Shown: positions 54,470 through 63,675, counted from the first letter of the stretch. The stretch: 64,000 nt of DNA from Hymenobacter baengnokdamensis (GCF_008728635.1 NZ_CP044285.1:4154001-4218000), one strand, 5' to 3'. Numbers and translations: made by a program. Notes: generated by a model not told the origin, from the sequence alone.

Positions 54470-54821
54470 GTTTACAGCCTGCAAATGAGCGTACTTTGGT
54501 GTAGTGAATGGCGAAGTCGGCGCGGCTGCGGTCGGCCGTCACAAACAGGGTGTAATCGGCAAACTCGCGGTTTTCGGATGGGCACCACAGGCCGGCTTTG
54601 TCAGCAAAAAGCTTGTTGGTCTCGTTGAAAACCAGCAGGTCGGCAAAAGCCTGCTCGGGCTCGATGTACACCACGGCAAAGCAGTTGTTGGCGCGGTTCG
54701 GGTCGGTTTCGAGGTACACCGAGCCGTAGATTTTACAGGGGTCAACCGAGCCAAGCGGGTGCGGCGCAACCCGGCCGGCCGGCAGTATCCACAGCAGAAA
54801 AGAAAGGAGCAGCGACAACAC
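54465..54821 (-). CDS. DUF6150-type small exported protein
   Basis: A 118-residue protein from GTG 54821. A hydrophobic N-terminus (SLLLSFLLWILPAG) suggests export. The body has CKIYGSVYLETDPNRANNC, EQAFADLLVFNETNKLFADKAGLW and a C-terminal DFAIHYTKVRSFAGC. The pattern matches the Bacteroidota family I know as DUF6150 (from memory). The Cys residues could form disulfides outside the cytoplasm. Function unknown; it sits between prmA and tpiA. Confidence 0.75.
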   Translation of the reverse strand: MLSLLLSFLLWILPAGRVAPHPLGSVDPCKIYGSVYLETDPNRANNCFAVVYIEPEQAFADLLVFNETNKLFADKAGLWCPSENREFADYTLFVTADRSRADFAIHYTKVRSFAGCKQ

Positions 54822-54932
54822 AGCGGCAGGGAGTAAGAGAAAAATGAGGCGGCCAGCACCGGCCCGGCCCGAGGCCGGCTACCAGGCAAAGATTCGGCCT
54901 AAAATACAATTTATCCGGCGCAGTGCCGCTGG

Positions 54933-55700
54933 CTAGAACGATTTGATAATCTCGACGAAGTCGCGCGACTTGAGCGAGGCGCCGCCGATGAGGCCGCCAT
55001 CGACGTCGGGCTGACTGAAGAGCTCGCGGGCGTTCTGAGCGTTGCACGAGCCGCCGTATAAAATAGTGGTATCGGCTGCCACCTGGGCATCGTAGGCGGC
55101 CGCTACCTGCCCCCGGATGAAAGCGTGCACCTCCTGGGCCTGCTGGCTGCTGGCCGTGCGGCCCGTGCCAATGGCCCAGATGGGCTCGTAGGCAATTACT
55201 ACCTGGCTCAGCTCCTCTTTGCTGCTATGAAACAGGCCGGCCGCCAGCTGCTGGCCGATAAAGTCGAAAGTTTCGTTGGCCTCCCGGGTTTCGAGGCTTT
55301 CGCCCACGCAAAAAATGGGCTTGAGGCCGGCCGCCAGGGCAGTTTTCAGCTTCTGGGCCAGCAGGGCATCATCTTCGCGAAAATGCTGGCGGCGCTCTGA
55401 GTGACCCAGGATAACGTACTGGCAGCCCACCGAGTGCAGCTGCCGGGCCGACACCTCTCCGGTATAAGCACCGCTCTCCTTCTCGTGAAAGTTCTGGGCC
55501 CCCAGCGCGGGGTTGCCGCTTTCGCCCAGCAGGCGGCCCACGGCCAGTAGCAGCGGAAACGGCGGGCAGAGCACCACCTGGGGGGCCGGCACGCTGGTCG
55601 GCTCATCGTGCAGCATTTGTACGATTTCGGAAGTCAGAGCCTGCGCTTCGGGCAGGGTGAGGTTCATTTTCCAGTTGCCGGCAACGAAGTTCTGGCGCAT
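54933..55700 (-). CDS. tpiA: Triosephosphate isomerase
   Basis: TpiA interconverts dihydroxyacetone phosphate and glyceraldehyde 3-phosphate. The 255-residue product has all catalytic residues: Asn and Lys in GNWKMN, His in YVILGHSERR and Glu in VIAYEPIWAIGTGRTAS, plus the phosphate-binding GGSCNAQN and GLIGGASLKSRDF. A TACTTTTG box at 55757-55764 gives a 57-nt leader. Confidence 0.97.
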   Translation of the reverse strand: MRQNFVAGNWKMNLTLPEAQALTSEIVQMLHDEPTSVPAPQVVLCPPFPLLLAVGRLLGESGNPALGAQNFHEKESGAYTGEVSARQLHSVGCQYVILGHSERRQHFREDDALLAQKLKTALAAGLKPIFCVGESLETREANETFDFIGQQLAAGLFHSSKEELSQVVIAYEPIWAIGTGRTASSQQAQEVHAFIRGQVAAAYDAQVAADTTILYGGSCNAQNARELFSQPDVDGGLIGGASLKSRDFVEIIKSF

Positions 55701-55756
55701 TAGAAGAAAGCTAAGTAGATGCTAAATAGATAAGGGCTGCCCACGCTGGGCTGCCA

Positions 55757-55764
55757 CAAAAGTA
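55757..55764 (-). promoter_or_regulatory. tpiA: -7 box TACTTTTG of tpiA
   Basis: A TAnnTTTG match on the minus strand, 56 nt upstream of the tpiA ATG. Confidence 0.5.
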
Positions 55765-55790
55765 ACGGCGTGGGGGCGGCCCGGCCAGCG

Positions 55791-56570
55791 CTACGCCGAC
55801 CGCGATTGCCGGGCTACCACAGCGGCACCTGCCAGCAGCGCGACGGCCGCGGCCAAAGCTGCCATAGCCAGGCCCGCCTCAGCGGTGTGCTGGGCTTGCC
55901 AGGTGCCTACCAGGCCCCAGGCAACGGGCAGCGGCAGCAGCGCATCACGGTGGCGCCAGGCCAGCCCGACTCCCAGGCCGGCCGCTACTGCCAGCAGCGC
56001 GTAGCAACCCACCCGGCTCGCCTCGGCCGACCACTGCCACCCAAACCCGTCGCGCAGGGCGAAGATGACGTTGAGCACCGTAGCCAGCAGTATCCAGCCC
56101 AGATATAAGCTCAGGAACCACACCGGCCAGCCTGGCGCCTGGCCGGCCAGCACCGATGCCCGGGCGCGGCCATACGCCTGCGCCAGCAGCAGCAGAATGA
56201 GCAGCATCAGGGTAAGGCTGGCGCTGATAAGCTCATAGCTGAATACCAGCGTCCAGCCCGTAGTAGCCAGCACCGCCCACGTCAGCAGCGTATTGATTTC
56301 CAGCGGCAGCAGCGCCTCGCGCTGCCGGGGTAGCAGCTGCCAGACCGTATACCCTACCAGCCCCGAGAAAATGATGCCCCAGATGCTAAACGCATAGCCC
56401 GCCGGTGTCAGCAGCGTAGGATGCCGCGCCGACATGGCGCCATTGCTGAGCGCCCCGGCCGGCGGGTGGGCATTATATAAGTAGTTGACGTAGAGGCAGG
56501 CCACTACGGCGGCCGGCAACAGCCAGCGCCACAGGCGGCCGGCCCCGACTTGCGGAACATCATTATTCAT
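55791..56570 (-). CDS. TspO/MBR-related tryptophan-rich membrane protein
   Basis: A 259-residue polytopic protein from ATG 56570 (MNNDVPQVGAGRLWRWLLP). It has about seven hydrophobic spans and the landmark LTPAGYAFSIWGIIFSGLVGYTVWQLLP, like the long TspO-related proteins of bacteria and eukaryotes. Short TspO proteins bind porphyrins; a role here is unknown. It is longer than classic five-span TspO (about 160 residues). Confidence 0.8.
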   Translation of the reverse strand: MNNDVPQVGAGRLWRWLLPAAVVACLYVNYLYNAHPPAGALSNGAMSARHPTLLTPAGYAFSIWGIIFSGLVGYTVWQLLPRQREALLPLEINTLLTWAVLATTGWTLVFSYELISASLTLMLLILLLLAQAYGRARASVLAGQAPGWPVWFLSLYLGWILLATVLNVIFALRDGFGWQWSAEASRVGCYALLAVAAGLGVGLAWRHRDALLPLPVAWGLVGTWQAQHTAEAGLAMAALAAAVALLAGAAVVARQSRSA

Positions 56571-56647
56571 GGGCTGAAATACGGTAAAAACAACGAGAGC
56601 GCCGGGCCACGGCAAACCGGGCCCGACGCTCTTTACAAAATAGTTTT

Positions 56648-56662
56648 TTTACTATATTTACT
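56648..56662 (-). repeat. AGTAAATATAGTAAA word over a stop codon, copy 2
   Basis: Identical to 54455-54469; here it includes the TAG stop of the cysteine synthase gene in a different frame. An ATAGT/ACTAT mini-hairpin around T7 follows. Confidence 0.5.
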
Positions 56663-57584
56663 ACACAAACAACCCTTCGACCGACAAGTACCGCTCGCCG
56701 GTGTCGTAGCAGAAGGTAAGCACCTTGCCGCCCTGGGGCACTTCGCTCAGCTTTTTGGCCACCGCCGCCAGCGACGCCCCCGACGAGATGCCGCACAGAA
56801 TGCCCTCCTCCTTCGCGGCCCGGCGCGTCATCTCAAACGCTTCGTCGCGGCTTATCTGAATGGTACCGTCGAGAATGGCCGTGTGCAGGTTTTCGGGAAT
56901 AAAGCCCGCTGCCAGGCCCTGAATGGGGTGCGGCCCCGGCGCGCCGCCGCTGATAACGGCCGACAGCTCGGGCTCAACCGCAAAGGTTTTCATGTTGGGG
57001 AACAGCGGCTTAAGCGCCTCGGTTACGCCCGTGATGTGGCCGCCGGTACCCACGCCGGTGATGTGGAAGTCGAAACCGCCGGGCATGTCGCGCAAAATTT
57101 CCTGGGCCGTGGTTTCGGCATGAATCCGGATGTTGGCCGGGTTCGAGAACTGCATCGGCATCCAGGCGCCGGGCGTGCCGGCTACTATTTCCTGGGCCTT
57201 GGCAATGGCGGCCTTCATGCCGCCTTCGCGCGGGGTCAGCTCCAGCTGCGCGCCGTAGGCCGACATCAGGCGGCGCCGCTCGATGCTCATGCTTTCGGGC
57301 ATTACCAGGGTAAGCTTGTAGCCTTTCACGGCAGCAACCATGGCCAGGCCCACGCCCGTATTGCCGGAGGTGGGCTCCACGATAAGGCTGTCTTTGGTGA
57401 GGATACCGTCTTTTTCGGCCTGCTCAATCATGCTCAGCGCGATGCGGTCTTTGATGGAGCCGCCGGGGTTCTGGCGTTCCAGCTTCACCCACACCTCCAC
57501 ATCGGGGCGCTCGGCGGCGAATAGCTTGTTGAGTTTGACCAGCGGCGTGTTGCCGATGACGTCGAGGATGGAATTAGCTTTCAT
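56661..57584 (-). CDS. cysK: Cysteine synthase (O-acetylserine sulfhydrylase)
   Basis: A PLP enzyme of 307 residues making cysteine from O-acetylserine and sulfide. It has [12 protein letters not shown], the PLP Lys in [15 protein letters not shown], the substrate loop [12 protein letters not shown], the phosphate-binding GTGGHITGV and the C-terminal [12 protein letters not shown]. CysK and CysM cannot be separated surely by eye. The serine acetyltransferase gene directly upstream provides its substrate. Confidence 0.93.
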   Translation of the reverse strand: MKANSILDVIGNTPLVKLNKLFAAERPDVEVWVKLERQNPGGSIKDRIALSMIEQAEKDGILTKDSLIVEPTSGNTGVGLAMVAAVKGYKLTLVMPESMSIERRRLMSAYGAQLELTPREGGMKAAIAKAQEIVAGTPGAWMPMQFSNPANIRIHAETTAQEILRDMPGGFDFHITGVGTGGHITGVTEALKPLFPNMKTFAVEPELSAVISGGAPGPHPIQGLAAGFIPENLHTAILDGTIQISRDEAFEMTRRAAKEEGILCGISSGASLAAVAKKLSEVPQGGKVLTFCYDTGERYLSVEGLFV

Positions 57585-57713
57585 TTTTGATTGAGTTGGT
57601 TGTCAGTTGTTTGTTGACAATTGTCAGGTTTTTTTAAGAAGCTAGCGAACAGTTTTGGATGAAACCAACTCGTAATCAGCCTGACAACTGGCAACGAGTA
57701 ACTGATAGTAAGC

Positions 57714-58580
57714 TTAAATCGAAAATATCAGCTCGCCGGCCGGGTCGTCTTGCCGGGCCATGTGGAGCTGCGCCCGGTGGTACACCCGCGAGTGCGAGGG
57801 CACACTCTCGGTCAGCCACACGTTGCCGCCAATAATACTGTGCGGACCAATAACGGTATTGCCCCCTAATATCGTGGCGTTCGCATATATCACCACATGG
57901 TCTTCAATGGTCGGGTGCCGCTTGAGGCCCTGCAGAGTCTTGGCTACGCTGAGTGCTCCTAGCGTAACGCCCTGATAAATCTGCACGTGCGCGCCAATCT
58001 CGGCTGTTTCGCCAATTACGATGCCCGTACCGTGGTCGATGCAGAATGCGCCCCCAATGCGCGCCCCCGGATGGATGTCGATGCCCGTGCGCTGGTGCGC
58101 ATACTCGCTCAGCAGGCGCGGCAGGCGCGGCACGCCGCGCTGGTGCAGCGCGTGCGCCAGCCGGTGCAGGGCGGTAGCATAAAAGCCAGGGTAGGTAGTC
58201 AGAATCTCGGCAATACTCTGGGCGGCGGGGTCGGCGGCGAGGGTAGCTTCGGCATCGCGCAACAGGGCCTCCCGCAGGGCTGGCAGCCCCTCAAAGCAGG
58301 CACTGGCAAGCGTGCCGGGGGCAGCCGGCAGGCCGGGCACCTGCGCCAGCAGCTCGGCCAGCGCGGCCCGCAAGTGGTAGAGCGTAGCCGCAACGGCATC
58401 GGGGCCGGCCAGGGGCCGGGCGGCCCGCTCCGGAAAAAGCACCGCCAGCACCTGCTCGGCTAATGCACAAAAGGCCGGCCCTGGCAGGGCCGTGGGCACG
58501 GCCGCGTGTGCCCGTGCCAATTGCTCAGCAAACGTTTCGAGGGCAGCGGCAGACACGGGAGTAGTATGAGTAAAGTCCAC
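57714..58580 (-). CDS. cysE: Serine O-acetyltransferase (EpsC/CysE type)
   Basis: It acetylates serine to O-acetylserine for the adjacent cysteine synthase. I take GTG 58580 as start (VDFTHTTPVSAAALETF), giving 288 residues; the frame is open to 58667. The C-terminal left-handed beta-helix has hexapeptide repeats: HPGARIGGAFCIDHGTGIVIGETAEIGAHVQIYQGVTLGAL in pieces and NATILGGNTVIGPHSIIGGN. The N-terminal helical domain is typical of the EpsC branch. A 129-nt gap with degenerate TGTCAGTTG repeats separates the two cys genes. Confidence 0.92.
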   Translation of the reverse strand: MDFTHTTPVSAAALETFAEQLARAHAAVPTALPGPAFCALAEQVLAVLFPERAARPLAGPDAVAATLYHLRAALAELLAQVPGLPAAPGTLASACFEGLPALREALLRDAEATLAADPAAQSIAEILTTYPGFYATALHRLAHALHQRGVPRLPRLLSEYAHQRTGIDIHPGARIGGAFCIDHGTGIVIGETAEIGAHVQIYQGVTLGALSVAKTLQGLKRHPTIEDHVVIYANATILGGNTVIGPHSIIGGNVWLTESVPSHSRVYHRAQLHMARQDDPAGELIFSI

Positions 58581-58733
58581 TAACAGCCAGCAAGCCAGAA
58601 TATCGGCCGGGCCTGGGCTTCTTAACCGGGCGCCCACGCCGAAGGTTTTAAGCTGGCAGCGGCACAACCACCCGGCCGGAACGGCCGTTAGCAGCTACCA
58701 ACGGGTATCTTCCTCATTTTCCAGCTTTTCCTC

Positions 58734-59042
58734 ATGTCTACTACCAACCACCCCACTTCCTCAACAACCGCTCCCGATGGCTCCCAGCACCTGGCCGCCG
58801 GCCAGCACGTGGCCCTGCGCCTGTGGGAAAACGAAGAGCCCGGCGCGCCCAAGCCGCTTAGCAGCAAGCCCTACGAAACGGTAGGCTACGTGCTGAAAGG
58901 CCGCGCCGAGCTGCACCTCGAAGGCCAGGTAACTACTCTGGAAGCCGGCTCCTCCTACCTCGTGCCCCAGGGTGCGTCGCACACCTACAAAATTCTGGAA
59001 ACATTCTCGGCGCTGGAAGCTACGTCGCCTCCTGCCAGGTAA
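58734..59042 (+). CDS. Small cupin-domain protein
   Basis: A 102-residue single-domain cupin. Strand blocks are VALRLWENEEPG, SKPYETVGYVLKGRAELHLEGQ and EAGSSYLVPQGASHTYKIL, with the second cupin motif ending PxGxxH. The first motif has no clear His pair (YETVGYVLKG), so metal binding may be lost. It is transcribed away from cysE across a short divergent region. Function unknown. Confidence 0.85.
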   Translation: MSTTNHPTSSTTAPDGSQHLAAGQHVALRLWENEEPGAPKPLSSKPYETVGYVLKGRAELHLEGQVTTLEAGSSYLVPQGASHTYKILETFSALEATSPPAR

Positions 59043-59049
59043 GCCGGCG

Positions 59050-59083
59050 GGCTCCGGGTGGAGCGTAGCACCCACCCGGAGCC
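59050..59083. terminator. Hairpin after the cupin gene
   Basis: GGCTCCGGGTGG and CCACCCGGAGCC form a 12-bp stem with a 10-nt loop, but no T-tract follows. Confidence 0.55.
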
Positions 59084-59249
59084 TGATTTGCGGCAAACGA
59101 GCAGCGCGTACTAGGGACCGGGCAGGCCCGCCGCTGCTCTTACGCTTGTTTTTGGTTTGCTTATTCAGCAGCCAGGACTGGCCGCTTTCGAGAAGGTAGC
59201 CTCTGCCTGTTGCTGGCTTAATGCTCAGAAATATTATATAAATACTATA

Positions 59250-60233
59250 CTATCCGGGCTCAGCGCGGGTAAAAAAATCTACTGCCCGGCGCTCCGAATA
59301 ATAAGTGCCGGCCGGGCCGCCTTCGTTAAAGCCTACATGTCCGCCCACGGTTGGCGTTTCGAGGTAGAGAAACTGGCTGGCAGCGGCCGCCTCCCGCGGG
59401 AAGCAGCTGGAGGGTAAAAACGGGTCATTCAGCGCGTTAACCAAAAGAGTAGGCACGCGAATGCCACTCAAATAGCGCCCCGAGGCTGCTTGCTCGTAAT
59501 AGTCATCGGCCGAGGCAAACCCGTGCAGCGGGGCTGTAAAGCGCTCGTCGAACTGCGGAAAATCGCGCAGCTTATTTAGCTCCGACAAGTCGAGCTGGCC
59601 CGGTAGCCGGGCATCCTTTGCCCGAATCTTCTCACGCAGCGAGTTCATAAATCGCCGCAGGTACACCTGGTTTTGCCAGCGGCTGATATGCACCGAGCTG
59701 GCCTTCAGGTCGGTAGGCACTGAGAATACGGCCGCCCGACGCACCTGAGCCGGCACCCGCGCGGCGTTCTCGCCCAAGTACTTAAGAGTAACGTTGCCAC
59801 CAGCCGAAAACCCGGTCAGAAATATTTCAGCGTAATGCTTTTGTTCACTTGCATGCCGGATAACCTCGGCCAGGTCGTCGGTATCGCCCAGGTGGTAGGC
59901 CCGCAGCAGGCGGTTGGTTTCGCCGCCGCAGCCGCGGTAGTTCCAGGCCAGCGCATCAAAGCCCACCTGGTTGAGGGCGCGGGCCATGCCGCGCACGTAG
60001 GGCCGGTTGCTATCGCCTTCCAGCCCGTGCGAGATGATACCCAGCCGGCCAGCCGGCACGGAGCCCGCCAGCGACCAGTCGAGGTCCACAAAATCTCCGT
60101 CGGGCAGTTCCAGTCGCTCGCGCTGGTAGCGCACCTCCGGCACCCGGCGCAGGGTGCTGGCCGCAATAGTTTGCAGGTGCCCATTGGCCAGAAACATAGC
60201 CGGGCGATAGTCAGAAGTAGTAAGCAACGGCAT
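59250..60233 (-). CDS. YheT-type alpha/beta hydrolase
   Basis: A 327-residue hydrolase from ATG 60233 (MPLLTTSDYRPAMFLANGHLQTI), the usual YheT N-terminus; the frame is open 17 codons further up. The nucleophile elbow is LTGFSAGGNVTLKY (G-x-S-x-G), the oxyanion part lies in LGIISHGLEGDSNRPYVRGMA, and the C-terminal catalytic His is in PTVGGHVGF. Natural substrates of this family are poorly known, probably short esters or lipids. Confidence 0.92.
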   Translation of the reverse strand: MPLLTTSDYRPAMFLANGHLQTIAASTLRRVPEVRYQRERLELPDGDFVDLDWSLAGSVPAGRLGIISHGLEGDSNRPYVRGMARALNQVGFDALAWNYRGCGGETNRLLRAYHLGDTDDLAEVIRHASEQKHYAEIFLTGFSAGGNVTLKYLGENAARVPAQVRRAAVFSVPTDLKASSVHISRWQNQVYLRRFMNSLREKIRAKDARLPGQLDLSELNKLRDFPQFDERFTAPLHGFASADDYYEQAASGRYLSGIRVPTLLVNALNDPFLPSSCFPREAAAASQFLYLETPTVGGHVGFNEGGPAGTYYSERRAVDFFTRAEPG

Positions 60234-60426
60234 AAAACGGGCCGGCGGTAGCCGGCGAAACAGCTTCTTTCGCAGCAAAAGCAACGCCAGTTTGGTGGTT
60301 TTTGGCTGTTGGCAGCGTATTTTTGGGCAAATGTGGGCACAAATGGTAGTTGAGGCTCACCCAGCTATCGGTTTGCTGCCCGCTAATTTTCTTACGCTGA
60401 CGCTGGGATTTATCGGTTTTAATTTC

Positions 60427-60434
60427 TACCTTTG
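60427..60434 (+). promoter_or_regulatory. rpsT: -7 box TACCTTTG of rpsT
   Basis: A perfect TAnnTTTG match 58 nt upstream of the rpsT ATG. Confidence 0.6.
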
Positions 60435-60492
60435 CCCTCCCAAACGCGAAAACCGCAGCCCCGGCTGTTTTTTATAGAATTCCTTTTTTGTC

Positions 60493-60744
60493 ATGGCAAA
60501 CCACAAGTCGGCTATTAAGCGCATCCGCAGCAACGAGGCGAAGCGTGTACTAAACCGCTACCAGCACAAGTCTACTCGTACGGCTATCAAAAAGCTGCGC
60601 GACCTCACCGATAAAACGGCCGCTCAGGAGCTGCTGAAGAAAGTATCGTCGATGCTGGACCGCCTGGCCAAGAAGAACATCATTCACAAGAATAAAGCTG
60701 CTAACAACAAGAGCAAGCTGACAAAGCTCGTCAACGCGCTTTAG
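60493..60744 (+). CDS. rpsT: 30S ribosomal protein S20
   Basis: A basic 83-residue protein beginning MANHKSAIKRIRSNEAKRVLN, with the helical TRTAIKKLRDL and the C-terminal IIHKNKAANNKSKLTKLVNAL. It is of full family length. Two hairpins follow (60760-60797 and 60807-60840). Confidence 0.97.
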   Translation: MANHKSAIKRIRSNEAKRVLNRYQHKSTRTAIKKLRDLTDKTAAQELLKKVSSMLDRLAKKNIIHKNKAANNKSKLTKLVNAL

Positions 60745-60759
60745 CGCGAGACGAGTTTA

Positions 60760-60797
60760 GCGGGACCGAACTCTGCCGCCCCACCGTTCGGTCCCGC
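60760..60797 (+). terminator. First hairpin after rpsT
   Basis: GCGGGACCGAAC and GTTCGGTCCCGC form a perfect 12-bp stem with a 14-nt loop. It has no T-tract; a possible RNA-end stabiliser. Confidence 0.55.
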
Positions 60798-60806
60798 GCT
60801 TCATAC

Positions 60807-60840
60807 CAAAAAGCCCTGCCTTTGCCGGCAGGGCTTTTTG
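60807..60840 (+). terminator. rpsT terminator
   Basis: CAAAAAGCCCTGCC and GGCAGGGCTTTTTG form a perfect 14-bp stem with a 6-nt loop, ending in T5. Confidence 0.85.
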
Positions 60841-61387
60841 TGTTGGCTGAGCCGATTAATTTTGCCGGCTATCTTCGCGGCTACCAAGCGTTAGCCCGCG
60901 CCGACTACAAAGCCCGCGCTACTGTATATACGGGTTGGGCAGTACCCAGCCGCACCTGCCGGGTATCGACTGGTGCTCAACCAAAGGCTGGTTCCTACTC
61001 TGGGAGTGGGAGTTAGCCATTCTACCGATTATTACGAAAACCAACTGGCCTACTACCGCCAGGGCAGGTTTGGCTACGGACAGCCGCTATATTTTACAGA
61101 ACTGCTGACGGCGCGGGCTTGCCAGGCACTAGCGGCTGCTACCCTGTCGCCCAACCCGGCTATACCTCGCAGGCTACCCTTGCGCTGGCGGCCCCTTGCC
61201 AACCAGGCACCATACTGGTGCTTGCCGACGCACTAGGACGCACCATGTGGCGCACGCCATTAGCAGCAGCCAGCGGAGCTTGGCTATACCGCTAGCCTGC
61301 CAGCCTACGGGCGTCTATGTAATACAGCTGCAGTCACCGGCCGCTGGCACGCTGATGACCTGGAAGCTGGTTAAGGAGCAGGTCTGA
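60841..61387 (+). pseudogene. Frameshifted remnant of a T9SS cargo gene
   Basis: No intact frame spans this 547-nt stretch, but protein-like pieces follow one another in different frames. Near 60850-60965 comes FAGYLRGYQALARADYKARA. At 60973-61158 comes LVPTLGVGVSHSTDYYENQL and then YGQPLYFTELLTARA, ending TLSPNP. At 61159-61293 comes YTSQATLALAAPCQPG with LVLADALGRTMWRTPLA. At about 61295-61387 comes PTGVYVIQLQSPAAG, then WKLVKEQV and a stop. The last three form a T9SS type A sorting domain (compare the 9720 gene) broken by two shifts, and a third shift lies near 60970. The start is missing. Confidence 0.75.
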
Positions 61388-61449
61388 ACCACGGATTTAT
61401 CGGATTTTGTAGACGATTAGCAGTTGACACCTTCCCCGCCCTGGCAAAT

Positions 61450-61479
61450 AAAAAGGCTGCCCAACCAGGCAGCCTTTTT
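61450..61479. terminator. Bidirectional terminator at pyk
   Basis: AAAAAGGCTGCC and GGCAGCCTTTTT form a perfect 12-bp stem with a 6-nt loop (CAACCA), 31 nt after the pyk stop on the minus strand. Confidence 0.85.
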
Positions 61480-61509
61480 TGCATTCACAAAATCCTTGGT
61501 TCAGACAGC

Positions 61510-62952
61510 CTACGCGACGCTCACCTTTACCATGTTGGCGCGGCCCCGCTCGGTGATGGGCATGGTGCCGGTATTGATGAATACATCGCCGGCCTTCAGG
61601 TGGCCGGTAGTAGTAAGCACGTAGCGAATGTCGGCGATAGTGCTGTCGGTGCTGTTAAAGCGGTCGTAATAGAAGCAGCGCACGCCCCACACCAGGCTCA
61701 GCGCAGTCAGCAGCGGCCGGTTGTCGGTGAAGATGAAAATATCGGCTTTGGGGCGATACTTGGCCAGTTGGAAGGCGGTGTAGCCCTGGTGCGTCATACC
61801 AGTAATGGCTTTAGCACTGGTATTCTTCGCCAGGTGGCAGGAAGCCGACAGAATACTATCGACCATAAAGGTGGAAGCGGCCGAATCGACGGGCCACCAC
61901 TTATGGAAAAGCTTGGGGCTACGCGTTTCCACGCTCAGAATAGTAGCTACCATCGAGCGGATAACCTCGGCGGGGTATGCCCCCACGGCCGTTTCGGCCG
62001 AGAGCATTACGGCATCGGCCCCGTCCATCACGGCGTTGGCGACGTCGCTGGTTTCGGCGCGGGTGGGGCGCGGGGCAGTTATCATGCTCTCCATCATCTG
62101 GGTGGCGACGATAACGGGCTTGCCGGCCCGGTTGCACTTCTCGATAATCATCTTCTGAGCCATCGGCACCTCCTCCATCTTCACCTCCACGCCGAGGTCG
62201 CCGCGGGCTACCATTACGGCGTCGGTCAGGGCAATAATCTCATCAATATTGCGCAGGCCGTCGGGCGTCTCGATTTTGGCAACTACGCGGGTAGTTTTAC
62301 CGGCTTCAGCAATCAGCTTTTTGATAAAGCGAATATCATCAGCTTTGCGGGCAAAGCTCAGGGCAATCCAGTCTACGTCGTTATCAAGGCCAAATTTCAG
62401 GTCCTCAATATCTTTCTCTGTCATGCTCGGGGCCGAAACCTCCGAGTCGGGCAGGTTGATACCCTTGCGGGGCTTTACCAGGCCGCCGTACACCACTTCC
62501 ACATCTACCTCGTGGTCGCGGTCGGTGGCGAGCACTTTCAGCTCAATCTTGCCATCATCGATAAGAATCATATCGCCCGGCTTCACGTCGCGGGCCAGGC
62601 CCAGGTAAATGGTGCTCAGGCGCGTGGCCGTGCTGATTTCTTTTTCGCCGCACACCAGCTTTATCTTATCGCCGCGCTTGATTTCTACCCCGCCCCCTTC
62701 TACCTCACCCAGCCGGATTTTCGGCCCTTGCAGGTCTTGCAGCAGGCCCACGTTGGTACGCAGGTCTTTGTTGAGGCGCCGCACGGTATTGATAACCGAC
62801 AGGTGCTCTTCGTGGGCACCGTGCGAGAAGTTGAGCCGAAACACATCAACGCCCTCGCGGATAAGCATACCCAGGCGCTCGTAGGTATTGGATGCCGGGC
62901 CCACGGTGGCCACAATCTTGGTTTTATTAAAGGAAACGGTGGAAGGTTCCAT
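61510..62952 (-). CDS. pyk: Pyruvate kinase
   Basis: Converts phosphoenolpyruvate and ADP to pyruvate and ATP. The 480-residue protein has NKTKIVATVGPASN, FRLNFSHGAHEEH, LLQDLQGPKIRLGEV, the catalytic Lys block VVAKIETPDGLRNIDEI, MVARGDLGVE and CNRAGKPVIVATQMMESM, then a C-terminal allosteric domain. The IPExxxVDY gene lies upstream on the same strand, an order common in Bacteroidota. Confidence 0.97.
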   Translation of the reverse strand: MEPSTVSFNKTKIVATVGPASNTYERLGMLIREGVDVFRLNFSHGAHEEHLSVINTVRRLNKDLRTNVGLLQDLQGPKIRLGEVEGGGVEIKRGDKIKLVCGEKEISTATRLSTIYLGLARDVKPGDMILIDDGKIELKVLATDRDHEVDVEVVYGGLVKPRKGINLPDSEVSAPSMTEKDIEDLKFGLDNDVDWIALSFARKADDIRFIKKLIAEAGKTTRVVAKIETPDGLRNIDEIIALTDAVMVARGDLGVEVKMEEVPMAQKMIIEKCNRAGKPVIVATQMMESMITAPRPTRAETSDVANAVMDGADAVMLSAETAVGAYPAEVIRSMVATILSVETRSPKLFHKWWPVDSAASTFMVDSILSASCHLAKNTSAKAITGMTHQGYTAFQLAKYRPKADIFIFTDNRPLLTALSLVWGVRCFYYDRFNSTDSTIADIRYVLTTTGHLKAGDVFINTGTMPITERGRANMVKVSVA

Positions 62953-63083
62953 GTGTTTTTTGCGGGTCGTGCTGCGTCGGCAAAGCGCCTTTGTACGTTC
63001 GCGCCACAGCGGGTAGAAAAAGGTAGAGAGTAAGTGACTGCCGCCCTGGCAAAGAGCTTTGTTCCGAAGAAGAGGGCAAGTAG

Positions 63084-63512
63084 TTAAAAAATCAGATTTT
63101 CTTTGTACTTCAATTCAGCAGGCGCAAACTCGCTGGCGTACTGCACGGCGGGCACGGCCGTCAGCCGGTCGAGCAGCTCAGTGCCGGCCCACTCATCCAC
63201 CCCGCCCTGCACCTGCAGCAGATAGTCGTACTCCCGGATATCGGGGGCCAGAAAGGGCTTTTGCAGCGTGGACGGCTGGGCGGCGCGGTTGCGCAACAGC
63301 CGCAAGGTAAGCACCTCCGTAGCGTAGAGATAGTAGCTGAATGCCAGAGCGCCCTGCTGTACCAGGTTGAGAATGAAATCGGGCTGCCGCACCAGGCGCA
63401 GACGCAGCTGCCGGTTCAGGCTCCAGGCCAGCGTGTAGTCACGGGTGCTGGAAACCAGGCCAAACAGCGCGAAGTCACAGTCGTACTCAGCCTCCAGGGT
63501 TAGCATTTTCAT
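63084..63512 (-). CDS. IPExxxVDY family protein
   Basis: A 142-residue protein of unknown function with the Bacteroidota-specific IPExxxVDY-like motif, here degenerate as APDIREYDYLLQVQG, and the C-terminal ELKYKENLIF typical of the family. The N-terminal half has CDFALFGLVSSTRDYTLAWSLNRQL. It is found here between acpP (divergent) and pyk, the location I associate with this family. No enzymatic motif is seen. Confidence 0.88.
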   Translation of the reverse strand: MKMLTLEAEYDCDFALFGLVSSTRDYTLAWSLNRQLRLRLVRQPDFILNLVQQGALAFSYYLYATEVLTLRLLRNRAAQPSTLQKPFLAPDIREYDYLLQVQGGVDEWAGTELLDRLTAVPAVQYASEFAPAELKYKENLIF

Positions 63513-63637
63513 CGGTCAGCGGCGAAGTGCAAAGCTACAGCTTTCGCGGGGCCATAGGACGCCCTTTTTAGGGGGTAAGCCAAAATATTGTACGTACTCT
63601 CCGGGGGGTAGCGCGGGGTAGTTGCGAAAAGTAGCGT

Positions 63638-63644
63638 TACTTTG
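63638..63644 (+). promoter_or_regulatory. acpP: -7 box TACTTTG of acpP
   Basis: A TAnTTTG variant (one spacer base fewer than the consensus), 31 nt before the acpP ATG. Confidence 0.45.
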
Positions 63645-63675
63645 CAGACAAGTTTCCCCCTTAACCACGACTGCA

